From Streptomyces sp. NBC_00425 (GTDB taxonomy: Bacteria; Actinomycetota; Actinomycetes; Streptomycetales; Streptomycetaceae): DNA of 64,000 bases. The stretch covers positions 6,758,001 to 6,822,000 of the forward strand of contig NZ_CP107928.1 of NCBI RefSeq assembly GCF_036030735.1, read 5' to 3'. A program made the translations under genes and the position numbers. Below the pieces are notes generated by a model, which searched no databases, was not told the DNA's origin, and was given only the letters and a program-made list of their open reading frames with translations. Shown here in pieces: positions 26,140-34,359 of the stretch. Position 1 is the first letter of the stretch; each line of letters starts with the position of its first letter.

Positions 26140-26320
26140 GTCCCGTATGCCGCACGGAGGCCGGCTACCGATCGGTACGGGGCCCGCCCGCCCCATACGG
26201 AGCAGTCGACCCTTAGACTTCGCAGCTGGAAGTCAACGTTTCGTAAAGCCGAGTACGGCGCGGGGGAAACCCGCCCTCAGATCCGTCTGGGGGGACCCCC
26301 AACACAGGATTGGGTAGCCA

Positions 26321-27469
26321 GTGCTTCTGAAAACTTTCGGCTGGTCGTTCGCGATCACCGCGCTCGGCCTCGTCGCAGCGGCCTTCTACGGGGGGTGGGA
26401 GGCGCTCGGCATCGTGGCGATCCTCTGCATCCTGGAGATCTCGCTGTCGTTCGACAACGCGGTGGTCAACGCCGGGATCCTGAAGAAGATGAGTGCCTTC
26501 TGGCAGAAGATCTTCCTCACCGTCGGCGTGCTGATCGCGGTCTTCGGCATGCGGCTGGTCTTCCCCGTCGTCATCGTCGCCATCAGCGCCAAGATCGGTC
26601 CGATCGACGCGGTCGACCTCGCGCTCAACGACAAGGACCAGTACCAGCAGCTCGTCACCGACGCCCACCCGTCGATCGCCGCGTTCGGTGGCATGTTCCT
26701 GCTGATGATCTTCCTGGACTTCATCTTCGAGGACCGGGACATCCAGTGGCTGCGCTGGATCGAGCGCCCGCTCGCCAAGCTCGGCAAGGTCGACATGCTG
26801 TCGGTCTGCATCGCGCTGATCGTCCTGCTGATCACGTCCTTCACCTTCGCCACCCACGCCCACCAGCACGGCGGGGCGCACGTCGACAAGGCGGAGACGG
26901 TCCTGATCTCCGGCATCGCCGGCCTGATCACGTACATGGTCGTCGGCGGTCTCTCCGGCTACTTCGAGGACAAGCTCGAGGAAGAGGAGGAGCGGGAGCA
27001 CGAGGAGGAGGAAGAGGCCGCGCGCACCGGCAAGAAGCGTTCGCCGGTCGTCCTCGCCGGCCAGGCAGCGTTCTTCATGTTCCTCTACCTCGAGGTCCTG
27101 GACGCGTCCTTCTCCTTCGACGGCGTGATCGGCGCCTTCGCCATCACCAACGACATCGTCCTGATGGCCCTCGGCCTCGGCGTCGGCGCCATGTACGTCC
27201 GGTCCCTCACCGTGTACCTGGTCCGCCAGGGCACCCTCGACGACTACGTCTACCTGGAGCACGGCGCCCACTACGCGATCGGCGCTCTCGCCGTGATCCT
27301 CATGGTCACCATCCAGTACCAGATCAACGAGGTCATCACCGGCCTCGTCGGCGTGGTCCTGATCGCCTGGTCGTTCTGGTCCTCCGTGCGCCGCAACAAG
27401 GCGCTGGCAGCGGCAGAGGGAAAAGCCCAGGGCTCGGACGAGAAGACTGAGGTCTCGTCCGGGGTGTGA
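26321..27469 (+). CDS. DUF475 integral membrane protein (TerC-like role)
   Basis: 382 aa, starting with GTG (MLLKTFGWSF). Eight or nine membrane helices alternate with two acidic intracellular features: EISLSFDNAVVNAGIL near residue 45 and VLDASFSFDGVIGAFAI near residue 258, each with the ExSxxxDNA-type pattern also seen in TerC, suggesting a metal-transporting membrane core. A cytoplasmic loop (about residues 222-240) is almost entirely Glu and Arg. DUF475 proteins are the usual membrane partner of TerD in actinobacteria and are thought to act together with it in metal homeostasis or stress sensing. The leader has competing hairpins (26289-26314). Confidence 0.88.
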   Translation: MLLKTFGWSFAITALGLVAAAFYGGWEALGIVAILCILEISLSFDNAVVNAGILKKMSAFWQKIFLTVGVLIAVFGMRLVFPVVIVAISAKIGPIDAVDLALNDKDQYQQLVTDAHPSIAAFGGMFLLMIFLDFIFEDRDIQWLRWIERPLAKLGKVDMLSVCIALIVLLITSFTFATHAHQHGGAHVDKAETVLISGIAGLITYMVVGGLSGYFEDKLEEEEEREHEEEEEAARTGKKRSPVVLAGQAAFFMFLYLEVLDASFSFDGVIGAFAITNDIVLMALGLGVGAMYVRSLTVYLVRQGTLDDYVYLEHGAHYAIGALAVILMVTIQYQINEVITGLVGVVLIAWSFWSSVRRNKALAAAEGKAQGSDEKTEVSSGV

Positions 27470-27498
27470 TCACCTTCTGCGGGAGGAACGCTCTGAGC

Positions 27499-27546
27499 GG
27501 GGCGGCCGGTGAGGAAACTGTCCTCCACGGCCGCCCCGCCGGTTTT
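27499..27546 (+). terminator. Terminator after the DUF475 gene
   Basis: Stem GGGGCGGCCG (27499-27508) / CGGCCGCCCC (27528-27537), with an inner GAGGA/TCCTC stem and a TTTT run at 27543-27546. This is one of the few hairpins here with a U tract. Confidence 0.88.
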
Positions 27547-27570
27547 CATCATGGGACGTGGGGGCGGGGA

Positions 27571-28308
27571 ATGGGCATCTTCGACGGGCTCCTGGGCAGC
27601 CGCGCGACCGACTTCGACTCGGGCAACGCGGCCACGAACGCGATAGAGCTGACCAAACGGCACAGCCAGGTCTCCCTCACCAAGCAGGGGGCCGCCACCG
27701 GCAACCTGCGCGTCAACCTGGCCTGGCGGATGCGGACGTCCGACATCGGCGGCCCCCAGCGGGAGAGCCTGCTGCGCCACCCCTTCAAGGCGCTGCGGCC
27801 GCCGGAGGTCGTCGGGCACAGCCAGAGCATGGTCAACGTCGACCTCGACCTCGGCTGTCTGTACGAGCTGGCCGACGGGACGAAGGGCGTCGTGCAGCCG
27901 CTCGGCGGACTGCTCGGGGACGTGAACGCGGCGCCGTACGTCAAGCTCAGCGGCGACGACCGGTTCGGGTCGGCGTCCGGCGAGACGATGTACGTCAACC
28001 TCGACCACCGCGACGAGATCAAGCGGCTGCTCGTCTTCGTGTACATCTACGACCAGACGCCGGCCTTCGACCGCACCCACGCGATCGTCACGCTGTACCC
28101 GAGCAACGGGCCGCGGATCGAGATCGGCCTCGACGAGCGGCACCCCCAGGCCCGCTCCTGCGCGGTGGTGATGATCGAGAACGTCAAGGGCGAGCTGATG
28201 GTGCGACGCGAGGTGCGGTTCGTCTACGGCTTCCAGGCGGAGCTGGACCGGCTGTACGGGTGGGGGCTGCAGTGGGGGCGCGGCTACAAGACCAAGGCCG
28301 AGCGGTAG
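27571..28308 (+). CDS. TerA/TerD-superfamily tellurium resistance protein
   Basis: 245 aa from ATG 27571 (MGIFDGLLGSRATDF), with GGGGCGGGGA just upstream; the longer frame begins inside the terminator. The Ter fold is recognisable (KQGAATGNLRVNLAW, MVNVDLDLGCLYELADG, FGSASGETMYVNLDHRDEIKRLL), but the acidic calcium motif has changed from DLDASALL to DLDLGCLYEL and the second loop lacks the GEGEGDDE run. That fits the TerA-like branch, which may be a partner of TerD rather than a calcium binder. It is separated from DUF475 by a terminator. Confidence 0.85.
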   Translation: MGIFDGLLGSRATDFDSGNAATNAIELTKRHSQVSLTKQGAATGNLRVNLAWRMRTSDIGGPQRESLLRHPFKALRPPEVVGHSQSMVNVDLDLGCLYELADGTKGVVQPLGGLLGDVNAAPYVKLSGDDRFGSASGETMYVNLDHRDEIKRLLVFVYIYDQTPAFDRTHAIVTLYPSNGPRIEIGLDERHPQARSCAVVMIENVKGELMVRREVRFVYGFQAELDRLYGWGLQWGRGYKTKAER

Positions 28309-28373
28309 GGGACGGCCCCCGGGGGACCACCCGGAGCCTTCGGCCGCTCGGCCTCCTCGGCGACCTGGGCGCC

Positions 28374-28409
28374 CTCGGCGTCCTCGGCGTCCTCGGCGTC
28401 CTCAGCGTC
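28374..28409. repeat. 9-bp minisatellite at the 3' end of the minus-strand terD gene
   Basis: Four units: CTCGGCGTC at 28374, 28383 and 28392, then CTCAGCGTC at 28401, preceded by two degenerate copies. The last unit contains the stop codon of the minus-strand TerD protein (28402-28404). A copy change would not alter the frame but could add residues if the stop were lost. Confidence 0.85.
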
Positions 28410-29148
28410 CGACGAACTGCGGTCCCTGCGGCGGCAGCCGGAACGAGCCGTCCGGGTAGCCGTAGCCGTAGGTCGGCAGGCTGGCCGGGTAGCCGTAGGC
28501 GGGCGGCTGCGGGGAAACGGCCGACGTGGGCCGCTCCGGCGGCAGCGGCTGCGACAGGCCGGCCGTCTGCGGAGCCGGCGTGGCGGCCTCCGGGGCGTCG
28601 GCCTCCTCGGACTCGTCGACCGAGATGCCGAAGTCGGTGGCCAGCCCCTTGAGGCCGTTGGAGTAGCCCTCGCCCAGCGCGCGGAACTTCCAGCCGTCGC
28701 CGCGCCGGTACAGCTCGCCGCAGATCAGGGCCGTCTCCTGGCCCGTCTCGGGGCGGATGTCGAAGGTGGCCAGCGGCTCGCCGTCGGTCGTCGCGTCGTA
28801 CAGCGCGATGGTGAGGGAACGTACGTGGTCGAACGTGACGCCGTCCGCCGAAGCGGTCAGGAGAATACGGCCGACGCCGGACTCGACACCGGACAGATCG
28901 GTCTGGATCGTGTCGGTGAGGCCCTCGGCGACCCGCTTCTTGCCGAGCCGCCACACCTTCCCGGAGGGGTGCCGGGGCTGGTTGTAGAAGACGAAGTCCT
29001 CGTCGGAGCGCACACGGCCGTCGAGACCGAGGAGCAGCGCGGAGGCATCGACGTCCGGGACCCCCTGCCCGGGGGTCCAGCGCAGCACGGCGCGCACCGT
29101 GGTGGCTTTCAGCGGGACGTTCGACCCCTTCAGCATCGCGTGCGTCAT
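28402..29148 (-). CDS. TerD family protein with a Pro/Tyr-rich C-terminal tail
   Basis: 248 aa. Residues 1-175 are a TerD domain ([60 protein letters not shown]). The first calcium loop is conserved, but the second acidic loop is replaced by [11 protein letters not shown], so only one site may bind metal. Residues 180-248 form an extended tail rich in Pro, Tyr and Gly ([19 protein letters not shown]), which could mediate phase separation or membrane recruitment. It is divergent from the C-C lyase operon, over a shared 175-base promoter region, and is oriented opposite to the other ter genes. Confidence 0.9.
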   Translation of the reverse strand: MTHAMLKGSNVPLKATTVRAVLRWTPGQGVPDVDASALLLGLDGRVRSDEDFVFYNQPRHPSGKVWRLGKKRVAEGLTDTIQTDLSGVESGVGRILLTASADGVTFDHVRSLTIALYDATTDGEPLATFDIRPETGQETALICGELYRRGDGWKFRALGEGYSNGLKGLATDFGISVDESEEADAPEAATPAPQTAGLSQPLPPERPTSAVSPQPPAYGYPASLPTYGYGYPDGSFRLPPQGPQFVGR

Positions 29149-29323
29149 GCGGTCATCCTGCCTTCTCGGGCCTGCTCACGACAACGCGGGGTACTCGGCG
29201 ACCTACATGGCCGAGTTACCTGAAATTCATGCCCTGGGGGAACCTGGGACATGGATACCTACGTACTATTACCGGCCACCTCTTGCCGAATCCATGCCAT
29301 ACCTTGCACCACGGGGGAGATTC

Positions 29324-30490
29324 ATGCGTCATTTCGGGCACCTCGCCCCTGAGGTGCGACAGCGCCTGTTCCACCGGGAGCCGTGCGTCTTCGACCCGGA
29401 CTCGCCGGCCAGGCTGCTCTCCGCGGCCCTGGGCGCCACGCTCTACAGCCCGGCCACCCGGCCCCGGCTGGCGGACGACGTCGTCAAGCAGACCGGGCGC
29501 GGCGTGGTGTCGATGGTGCTGTGCCTGGAGGACTCCATCGGCGACGAGGACGTCGCGGCCGGCGAGGAGAACCTCGTCCGGCAGTTCGCCGACCTCGCGG
29601 ACCGGTCGGGCGTGGAGCTCCCCCTGCTCTTCATCCGGGTGCGCACGCCCGAGCAGATCCCCGACCTGGTCCGGCGTCTCGGCGGCACCGCGCGGCTGCT
29701 CAGCGGATTCGTGTTCCCGAAGTTCACCGAGGAGCGGGGCATCCCCTTCCTCGAGGCGCTGGCCGGTGCGGAGGCGGCGAGCGGGCGACGCCTGTTCGGC
29801 ATGCCCGTGCTGGAGACGCCGGAGCTGATGTACCGCGAGTCGCGGGTGGACGCCCTGGAGGGCATCGCCCGCGCCGTCGACAAGTACCGCAGCCGGGTCC
29901 TCGCTCTGCGCCTCGGCGTGACCGACTTCTGCTCCGCGTACGGACTGCGCCGGGCGCCCGACATGACGGCCTACGACGTCCAGATCGTCGCCTCCGTGAT
30001 CGCCGACGTGGTGAACATGCTGGGGCGGGCCGACGGCAGCGGGTTCACGGTGACCGGGCCGGTGTGGGAGTACTTCAGGGTCCCCGAGCGCATGTTCAAG
30101 CCGATGCTGCGGCACAGCCCCTTCCTGGAGGGGCAGGCCGTGGAGCTGCGCGAGAGACTGATCGAGCACGCGATGGACGGTCTGCTGCGCGAGATCTCCC
30201 TCGACCAGGCCAACGGCCTGCTGGGCAAGACCTGCATCCACCCCTCGCACGTGCCGGCCGTGCACGCGCTGTCCGTGGTCAGTCACGAGGAGTACAGCGA
30301 CGCGGCGGACATCCTGCGGCCGGAACGCGGCGGTGGGGGTGTACTGCGGTCGCAGTACACGAACAAGATGAACGAGGTGAAGCCGCACCGCGCCTGGGCC
30401 GAGCGCACCATGCTGCGCGCGGAGGTCTTCGGCGTCGCGCACGAGGACGTCAGCTTCGTCGACCTGCTCGCAGCCGGCATCCCCGGCTGA
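29324..30490 (+). CDS. Ter-linked TIM-barrel C-C bond lyase (HpcH/HpaI, citrate lyase beta-like)
   Basis: 388 aa from ATG 29324 (MRHFGHLAPEVRQRLF), with GGGGGAGA upstream. The barrel carries the family motifs: a CLEDSIGDEDV metal-ligand region (about residues 66-76), LLFIRVRTPEQ, FVFPKFTEE, and ETPELMYRE, typical of citrate-lyase-beta-like aldolases. In actinobacteria this particular clade is encoded next to TerD and the PRTase genes that follow. It was predicted by Anantharaman, Iyer and Aravind to help make a nucleoside-like stress metabolite. The substrate is unknown. It is the first gene of a three-gene operon. Confidence 0.88.
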   Translation: MRHFGHLAPEVRQRLFHREPCVFDPDSPARLLSAALGATLYSPATRPRLADDVVKQTGRGVVSMVLCLEDSIGDEDVAAGEENLVRQFADLADRSGVELPLLFIRVRTPEQIPDLVRRLGGTARLLSGFVFPKFTEERGIPFLEALAGAEAASGRRLFGMPVLETPELMYRESRVDALEGIARAVDKYRSRVLALRLGVTDFCSAYGLRRAPDMTAYDVQIVASVIADVVNMLGRADGSGFTVTGPVWEYFRVPERMFKPMLRHSPFLEGQAVELRERLIEHAMDGLLREISLDQANGLLGKTCIHPSHVPAVHALSVVSHEEYSDAADILRPERGGGGVLRSQYTNKMNEVKPHRAWAERTMLRAEVFGVAHEDVSFVDLLAAGIPG

Positions 30491-30514
30491 ACACACCTCA
30501 CGATCTAGGGACGC

Positions 30515-33034
30515 ATGAGAAACGCAGTGAACAACGGGGTCTGGTCCGGGACCTGGGTCGCCGAGCGGCTCGGACTGGAACTGGTGGGCGACGACGCGCT
30601 GCCGCAGATGCTGGGGCTGGCCCTGCGCCGCAACCCCAAGCGGGCGCATCTGCTCGTCTCCCACGTCCTCGGCAAGCACGTCCCGCAGTCCCCGGCGGTC
30701 GTCCACGGACACGGCCTCGCTCTCGGCCGCCGCGTGCGGGAGCTGCTCGGCCCCGAGGAGGCGGCGAAGGCGGTCGTCCTCGGCTACGCGGAGACGGCCA
30801 CCGGACTCGGCCACTGCGTCGCCGACGGCGTCGGCGTCGCCGCGTACCTGCACTCCACCCGGCGTCCGGTCCCGGGCGTCGCGACGGCGGGCGGCTTCGA
30901 GGAGTCCCACTCCCACGCCACCTCCCACCTGCTCCTGCCGGAGGACCCGACGCTGCTGGTCGGCGACGGTCCGCTGGTGCTGGTGGACGATGAGTTCTCC
31001 ACCGGCAACACGGTGCTGAACACGATCCGGGACCTGCACGGGCGCTATCCGCGGGACCGGTACGTCGTCGTCGCCCTCGTCGACATGCGCTCGGCGGCCG
31101 ACGCGGGCCGCCTCGACGACTTCGCCCGCGAGATCGGCGCCCGGGTGGACCTGGTCGCCACCGCCTCGGGCACGGTCCGACTCCCGGAGGGGGTGCTGGA
31201 GAAGGGACAGGCCCTGGTCGCCCGGCACGAGACCGGGACTGGGACCGCCGCGAACGGTGAGCGGTCGGCCGTCTCGGAGGCGCACCCGGCAGACGACCGC
31301 ACCGGGCAGACGCGCGCCCGCGGCCACCTCGCCCGCGTGGACCTGCACTGGCCGCGCGGCCTGCCGGACGGCGGCCGGCACGGGTTCACCCCGGCACACC
31401 GGGAACGGCTGGAGGCCGCCCTCCCCGCCATGACGGCCCGCCTGGCCGAGGCGATACCCGGCGACGCCCGGAGCGTCCTCGTCCTCGGCTTCGAGGAGCT
31501 GATGTACACCCCGCTGCGGCTGGCGCGGGAGCTGGCCGAGGCCGTGCCCGCAGAGGTGCGCTACTCGACCACCACCCGCTCGCCGGTCCTCGCGGTCGAC
31601 GACCCCGGCTACGCGATACGCAGCCGGATCGTTTTCCCCGCCCACGACGAGCCCGCCGACGGCCCCGGCGAGCGCTATGCCTATAACGTCGCAGGCGGCG
31701 GCTTCGACGCCGTCGTCGCCGTCGTGGACTCGGTGGCGGACACCCCGCCGCTGCACGCCCCGGACGGTCTACTGTCCCGCCTCGCCGCGCACACCCCGCA
31801 CGTCGTCCTCGCGGTCGTCCCCTCGTACGTCCCCGAGCCGCTGTACGCAGCCGCACTGCCCGAAAAGAGACCCTTGATGCTGCCCGAGCCCCTTCGCGGC
31901 CCCGCCTTCTCGTCGTACGCGCCCGAGGAGGTCGGCTGGCTGCTCCAGGACCTCTCGGACGTGACGCTGGAGGCGCCGACCGAGGAGCGGGAGGAGGCCA
32001 TCCAGAGCGGCGGCGCGCACTACGCCGAGTCGCTGCCCGTCGAGTACCAGCCCAGCGAGCACTACCAGGAGCTCTTCCACGCGGCGCTGGAGACCTCGGC
32101 GGCGCGGATCGCACAGGCCGTGGGCGTGGTCACGGAGACCGTGATCGCCGAACGGTCCCCGCGGCCCGTCCTCGTCTCGCTGGCCCGCGCCGGTACCCCG
32201 GTCGGCGTGCTGATGCGCCGCTGGGCGCAGTTCCGGCACGGTCTCGACCTGCCGCACTACGCGGTGTCGATCGTGCGCGGCCGGGGCATCGACGCCAACG
32301 CGCTGCGCTGGCTCGCGGCCCACCACGACCCGCGGGACGTCGTGTTCGTCGACGGCTGGACCGGAAAGGGCGCGATCACCCGGGAACTGGCCGCGGCGAT
32401 CGAGGAGTTCGAGGCGGGCGGCGGTGCGGCCGGCTTCGACCCGGAGATCGCGGTGCTGGCCGACCCGGGCTCCTGCGTGCGGACGTACGGCACCCGGGAG
32501 GACTTCCTCATCCCGTCCGCCTGCCTCAACTCGACCGTCTCGGGGCTGATCTCACGGACCGTCCTGCGCGCCGACCTGGTCGGGCCGGACGACTTCCACG
32601 GCGCGAAGTTCTACCGCGAACTCGCCGGCGTGGACGTCTCGACGGACTTCCTGGACGCCGTGGCCGCCCGTTTCCCCGAGGTCGCGGACGCCGTCGGCGG
32701 CGCGGTGAAGGAGCTGCTCGCCGGTGACCGCACGCCGAGCTGGGAAGGCTGGGCGGCGGTCGAGCGGATCAGCGAGGAGTACGGCATCCACGACGTGAAC
32801 CTGGTCAAGCCGGGCGTCGGCGAGACCACCCGGGTGCTGCTGCGCCGGGTGCCGTGGAAGATCCTTGCGCGGGCCGGGGCGGGCGCCGACCTGGACCACG
32901 TACGGCTGCTCGCCGGACAGCGAGGGGTGCCCGTCGAGGAGGTCGGCGACCTGCCCTACACCTGCGTGGGGCTGATCCACCCGCAGTTCACCCGCGGCGC
33001 GACCGGCGCCGACGGCAAGGCGGTGACGGTCTGA
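30515..33034 (+). CDS. Fused phosphoribosyltransferase-TRSP-phosphoribosyltransferase (StiP-like)-PELOTA protein
   Basis: 839 aa, four domains in one chain. Residues about 8-225 are a PRTase_2-type phosphoribosyltransferase, with the PRPP loop LVLVDDEFSTGNT at 154-166. About 275-500 is the TRSP domain (VLVLGFEELMYTPLRLA). About 510-735 is a second PRTase (PRTase_1/StiP type; VSLARAGTPVGVL and VVFVDGWTGKGAI). The last 90 residues (WEGWAAVERISEEYGIHDVN) match the PELOTA_1 RNA-binding-like domain. These modules are often split over two or more genes in Ter-linked clusters. The ATG follows the lyase stop by 24 bases and the gene overlaps the HAD gene by one base, so the operon is tightly coupled. 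Product unknown. Confidence 0.82.
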   Translation: MRNAVNNGVWSGTWVAERLGLELVGDDALPQMLGLALRRNPKRAHLLVSHVLGKHVPQSPAVVHGHGLALGRRVRELLGPEEAAKAVVLGYAETATGLGHCVADGVGVAAYLHSTRRPVPGVATAGGFEESHSHATSHLLLPEDPTLLVGDGPLVLVDDEFSTGNTVLNTIRDLHGRYPRDRYVVVALVDMRSAADAGRLDDFAREIGARVDLVATASGTVRLPEGVLEKGQALVARHETGTGTAANGERSAVSEAHPADDRTGQTRARGHLARVDLHWPRGLPDGGRHGFTPAHRERLEAALPAMTARLAEAIPGDARSVLVLGFEELMYTPLRLARELAEAVPAEVRYSTTTRSPVLAVDDPGYAIRSRIVFPAHDEPADGPGERYAYNVAGGGFDAVVAVVDSVADTPPLHAPDGLLSRLAAHTPHVVLAVVPSYVPEPLYAAALPEKRPLMLPEPLRGPAFSSYAPEEVGWLLQDLSDVTLEAPTEEREEAIQSGGAHYAESLPVEYQPSEHYQELFHAALETSAARIAQAVGVVTETVIAERSPRPVLVSLARAGTPVGVLMRRWAQFRHGLDLPHYAVSIVRGRGIDANALRWLAAHHDPRDVVFVDGWTGKGAITRELAAAIEEFEAGGGAAGFDPEIAVLADPGSCVRTYGTREDFLIPSACLNSTVSGLISRTVLRADLVGPDDFHGAKFYRELAGVDVSTDFLDAVAARFPEVADAVGGAVKELLAGDRTPSWEGWAAVERISEEYGIHDVNLVKPGVGETTRVLLRRVPWKILARAGAGADLDHVRLLAGQRGVPVEEVGDLPYTCVGLIHPQFTRGATGADGKAVTV

Positions 33035-33852
33035 TGCCGGTTCTGGTGGCGAGCGACCTCGACCGTACGCTCATCTACTCGGCGGCCGCCCTGGCGCTGA
33101 CCATGCCGGACGCGCGGGCGCCGCGGCTGCTGTGCGTGGAGGTGCACGAGGCGAGACCGCTGTCGTTCATGACCGAGACGGCGGCGCAGCTGCTCACCGA
33201 CCTCGGGGACGCGGCGCTGTTCATGCCGACGACCACCCGGACGCGCAAGCAGTACCAGCGCATCAACCTCCCCGGGCCTCCGCCGAAGTACGCGGTCTGC
33301 GCCAACGGCGGCCATCTCCTCGTCGACGGGGCGACCGACCACGACTGGCACGCACGCGTGCTCGCGCGGCTGGCCGACGAGTGCGCGCCGCTCGCGGAGG
33401 TGCAGGAGTACCTGGCGAAGACGGCGGACCCGCTCTGGCTGCGCAAGCAGCGGGTCGCCGAGGACCTGTTCGCCTACCTCGTCGTGGAGCGCGAGCTGCT
33501 GCCCGAGGAGTGGGTGAAGGAGCTGGCGGCCTGGGCGGAGAACCGCGGCTGGACCGTGTCGCTCCAGGGCCGGAAGATCTACGCCGTGCCGAAGCCGCTC
33601 ACCAAGAGCGCGGCCGTACGTGAGGTGGCCCGCCGTACCGGCGCCGAGCTGACGCTCGCGGCGGGCGACTCGCTGCTCGACGCCGACCTGCTGCTGGCCG
33701 CGGACCGCGGCTGGCGTCCGGGCCACGGCGAGCTGGCCGACGCGGCCTGGGCGGCCCCGCAGATCACCGCCCTGCCGGAGCGTGGTGTGCTGGCCGGGGA
33801 GCGCATTCTGCGGGAGTTCCTCAGGGACTGCCGCGGAACCCGGCCCGCGTAA
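33034..33852 (+). CDS. HAD superfamily phosphatase of the Ter-linked operon
   Basis: 272 aa. HAD motif I is at the very N terminus, SDLDRTLIYS (residues 7-16, catalytic DxDxT), and motif IV-like acidic residues occur in LAAGDSLLDADLLLAAD. The ATG overlaps the stop of the PRTase fusion (TGATG), and GGCGGTGAC precedes it, so translation is coupled. The predicted role is the dephosphorylation step that finishes the nucleoside-like metabolite made by this operon, an inference from operon logic. The operon ends here, about 50 bases before the converging FmdB gene. Confidence 0.88.
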   Translation: MPVLVASDLDRTLIYSAAALALTMPDARAPRLLCVEVHEARPLSFMTETAAQLLTDLGDAALFMPTTTRTRKQYQRINLPGPPPKYAVCANGGHLLVDGATDHDWHARVLARLADECAPLAEVQEYLAKTADPLWLRKQRVAEDLFAYLVVERELLPEEWVKELAAWAENRGWTVSLQGRKIYAVPKPLTKSAAVREVARRTGAELTLAAGDSLLDADLLLAADRGWRPGHGELADAAWAAPQITALPERGVLAGERILREFLRDCRGTRPA

Positions 33853-33903
33853 AGGACTGCCGCGAAGGAAGCCCGCGGAAAGGGTTTCCCTCGGTAACAG
33901 CGT

Positions 33904-34122
33904 TCAGGAGCAGCAGCCCCCGCCGCAGCAACCGCCCCCGCCCCCGCCGCCCGCTTGTGGCGCGGGGGCGGACTTCGTTCCGCCGACGGCCACCGTGGAC
34001 AGAAGTTTGACCGTATCGTCGTGCCCGGCGGGGCAGTCCGCGGGGTCGGCGGACTGTGCCATCGGGCGGCTCAGTTCGAAGGTGTCGCCGCAGGTCCGGC
34101 AGCGGTATTCGTAGCGAGGCAT
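33904..34122 (-). CDS. FmdB family zinc-ribbon protein with Cys/Gly-rich tail
   Basis: 72 aa. The N terminus is a zinc ribbon (MPRYEYRCRTCGDTFELSRP; Cys8 and Cys11, with a second pair near CPAGHDD that has only one cysteine plus a histidine). The C terminus is almost pure Gly and Cys (GGGGGGGCCGGGCCS), an unusual tail with four cysteines that could hold a second metal. FmdB-type proteins act as putative regulators or accessory factors. It is divergent from the PBP gene and convergent with the Ter operon. Confidence 0.88.
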   Translation of the reverse strand: MPRYEYRCRTCGDTFELSRPMAQSADPADCPAGHDDTVKLLSTVAVGGTKSAPAPQAGGGGGGGCCGGGCCS

Positions 34123-34359
34123 GCGGTCAGACTAAGCCCCTATGCTCGGAGAAGGTGTCAGCAGTTTTCGCTCTGTTCACTTCTGTCACTTTCTTATGTG
34201 GAGAACTTGCGAAGAGCGCTGGTAATTTGAGAGCGCCGCGCTGAACCCCGAGGTCGAAGGGTTCACTGTTTGCGGCCGCGTCAACGGCAACCATGTCAGG
34301 CCCTCGTAAGTCTGTACGTCTGCCTGCGAGCAATACGGAGTGCGGGAGGGAGACGGGTC
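34123..34359. promoter_or_regulatory. Divergent promoter region of the FmdB and PBP genes
   Basis: 237 bases, less GC-rich than its surroundings over 34150-34235. It contains a tandem TCACTTCTGTCACTTTC. No gene is visible. Low GC and repeated TCACTT suggest regulator binding, but I cannot assign a factor. Confidence 0.4.

Noticed and set aside
24845..27469. Recent tandem duplication of terD as an assembly artefact
   Set aside because: The two genes differ throughout, have different leaders, and are separated by a specific terminator, so they are genuine paralogues.
29216..31756. An 846-codon minus-strand frame opposite the lyase and PRTase genes
   Set aside because: Typical high-GC shadow frame with Arg/His/Val/Gly-biased composition; no recognisable domain.
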